DNA of 42,616 bases from assembly GCA_958295745.1 (NCBI GenBank), contig CATQHD010000002.1, forward strand, positions 1 through 42,616, given 5' to 3'. Below: more notes on the stretch, generated by a model that saw nothing but the letters and a program-made list of their open reading frames with translations, had not been told where the DNA came from and did no database searches. The stretch is from an uncultured Acidimicrobiia bacterium (GTDB lineage Bacteria > Actinomycetota > Acidimicrobiia > Spongiisociales > Spongiisociaceae). The letters are not shown here. Numbering within the stretch: the stretch's first letter is position 1.

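Overview
The window looks like a high-GC ammonia-oxidising archaeon of the Nitrososphaerota (Thaumarchaeota), most like the sponge symbiont Cenarchaeum. The family call rests on the C-terminal anchor of the giant gene: the CLIATAAYGTE box, followed by FNTAYYTVSPVIADLER and a membrane helix, is a layout I know from thaumarchaeal surface proteins. The small genes support it, because most have an archaeal TATA-like box centred about 25-26 nt upstream of the ATG, as in leaderless archaeal transcripts. The species is an inference from memory, not a search.

Layout. Positions 1-381 (minus) hold the N-terminal part of a DprA/Smf-family protein running off the left edge. Positions 382-2990 are a low-density accessory strip. 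It contains a tandem family of 50-residue minus-strand genes (two intact, one truncated), each with its own copied promoter; two or three short MITE-like elements with GGTTCTGT inverted termini; a RelE-like toxin gene broken by a one-base frameshift behind an intact small antitoxin-like gene; and an orphan antitoxin-like gene whose stop codon lies in an element terminus. Positions 2991-3796 (plus) hold a two-gene operon with an ATGA overlap: a coiled-coil protein with a possible degenerate nucleotidyltransferase-like tail, then a HEPN-like protein. This may be a toxin-antitoxin-type pair.

Positions 4114-42616 (minus) are one reading frame of at least 12,833 codons, still open at the right edge, so the true start lies outside. 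It encodes a giant secreted, repetitive, C-terminally membrane-anchored protein. From the N-terminal side it carries ten beta-propeller modules (NHL-type repeats) alternating with Ig-like domains, then a run of 14 Ig-like domains, three more propeller modules, and then 42 Ig-like domains that include a 15-copy array of a nearly identical 621-bp (207-residue) unit. A unique C-terminal region, a poly-Gly linker, a Pro/Gly/Ala linker and the thaumarchaeal anchor domain follow. I count 72 uninterrupted Ig-like domains and 13 Ig-like domains that each appear to be split by an inserted six-bladed NHL propeller.

The likely role of the giant protein is cell-surface adhesion or cell-cell/host contact, with arrays evolving by unequal recombination. 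That is inference; the architecture, repeats and anchor are read directly from sequence.
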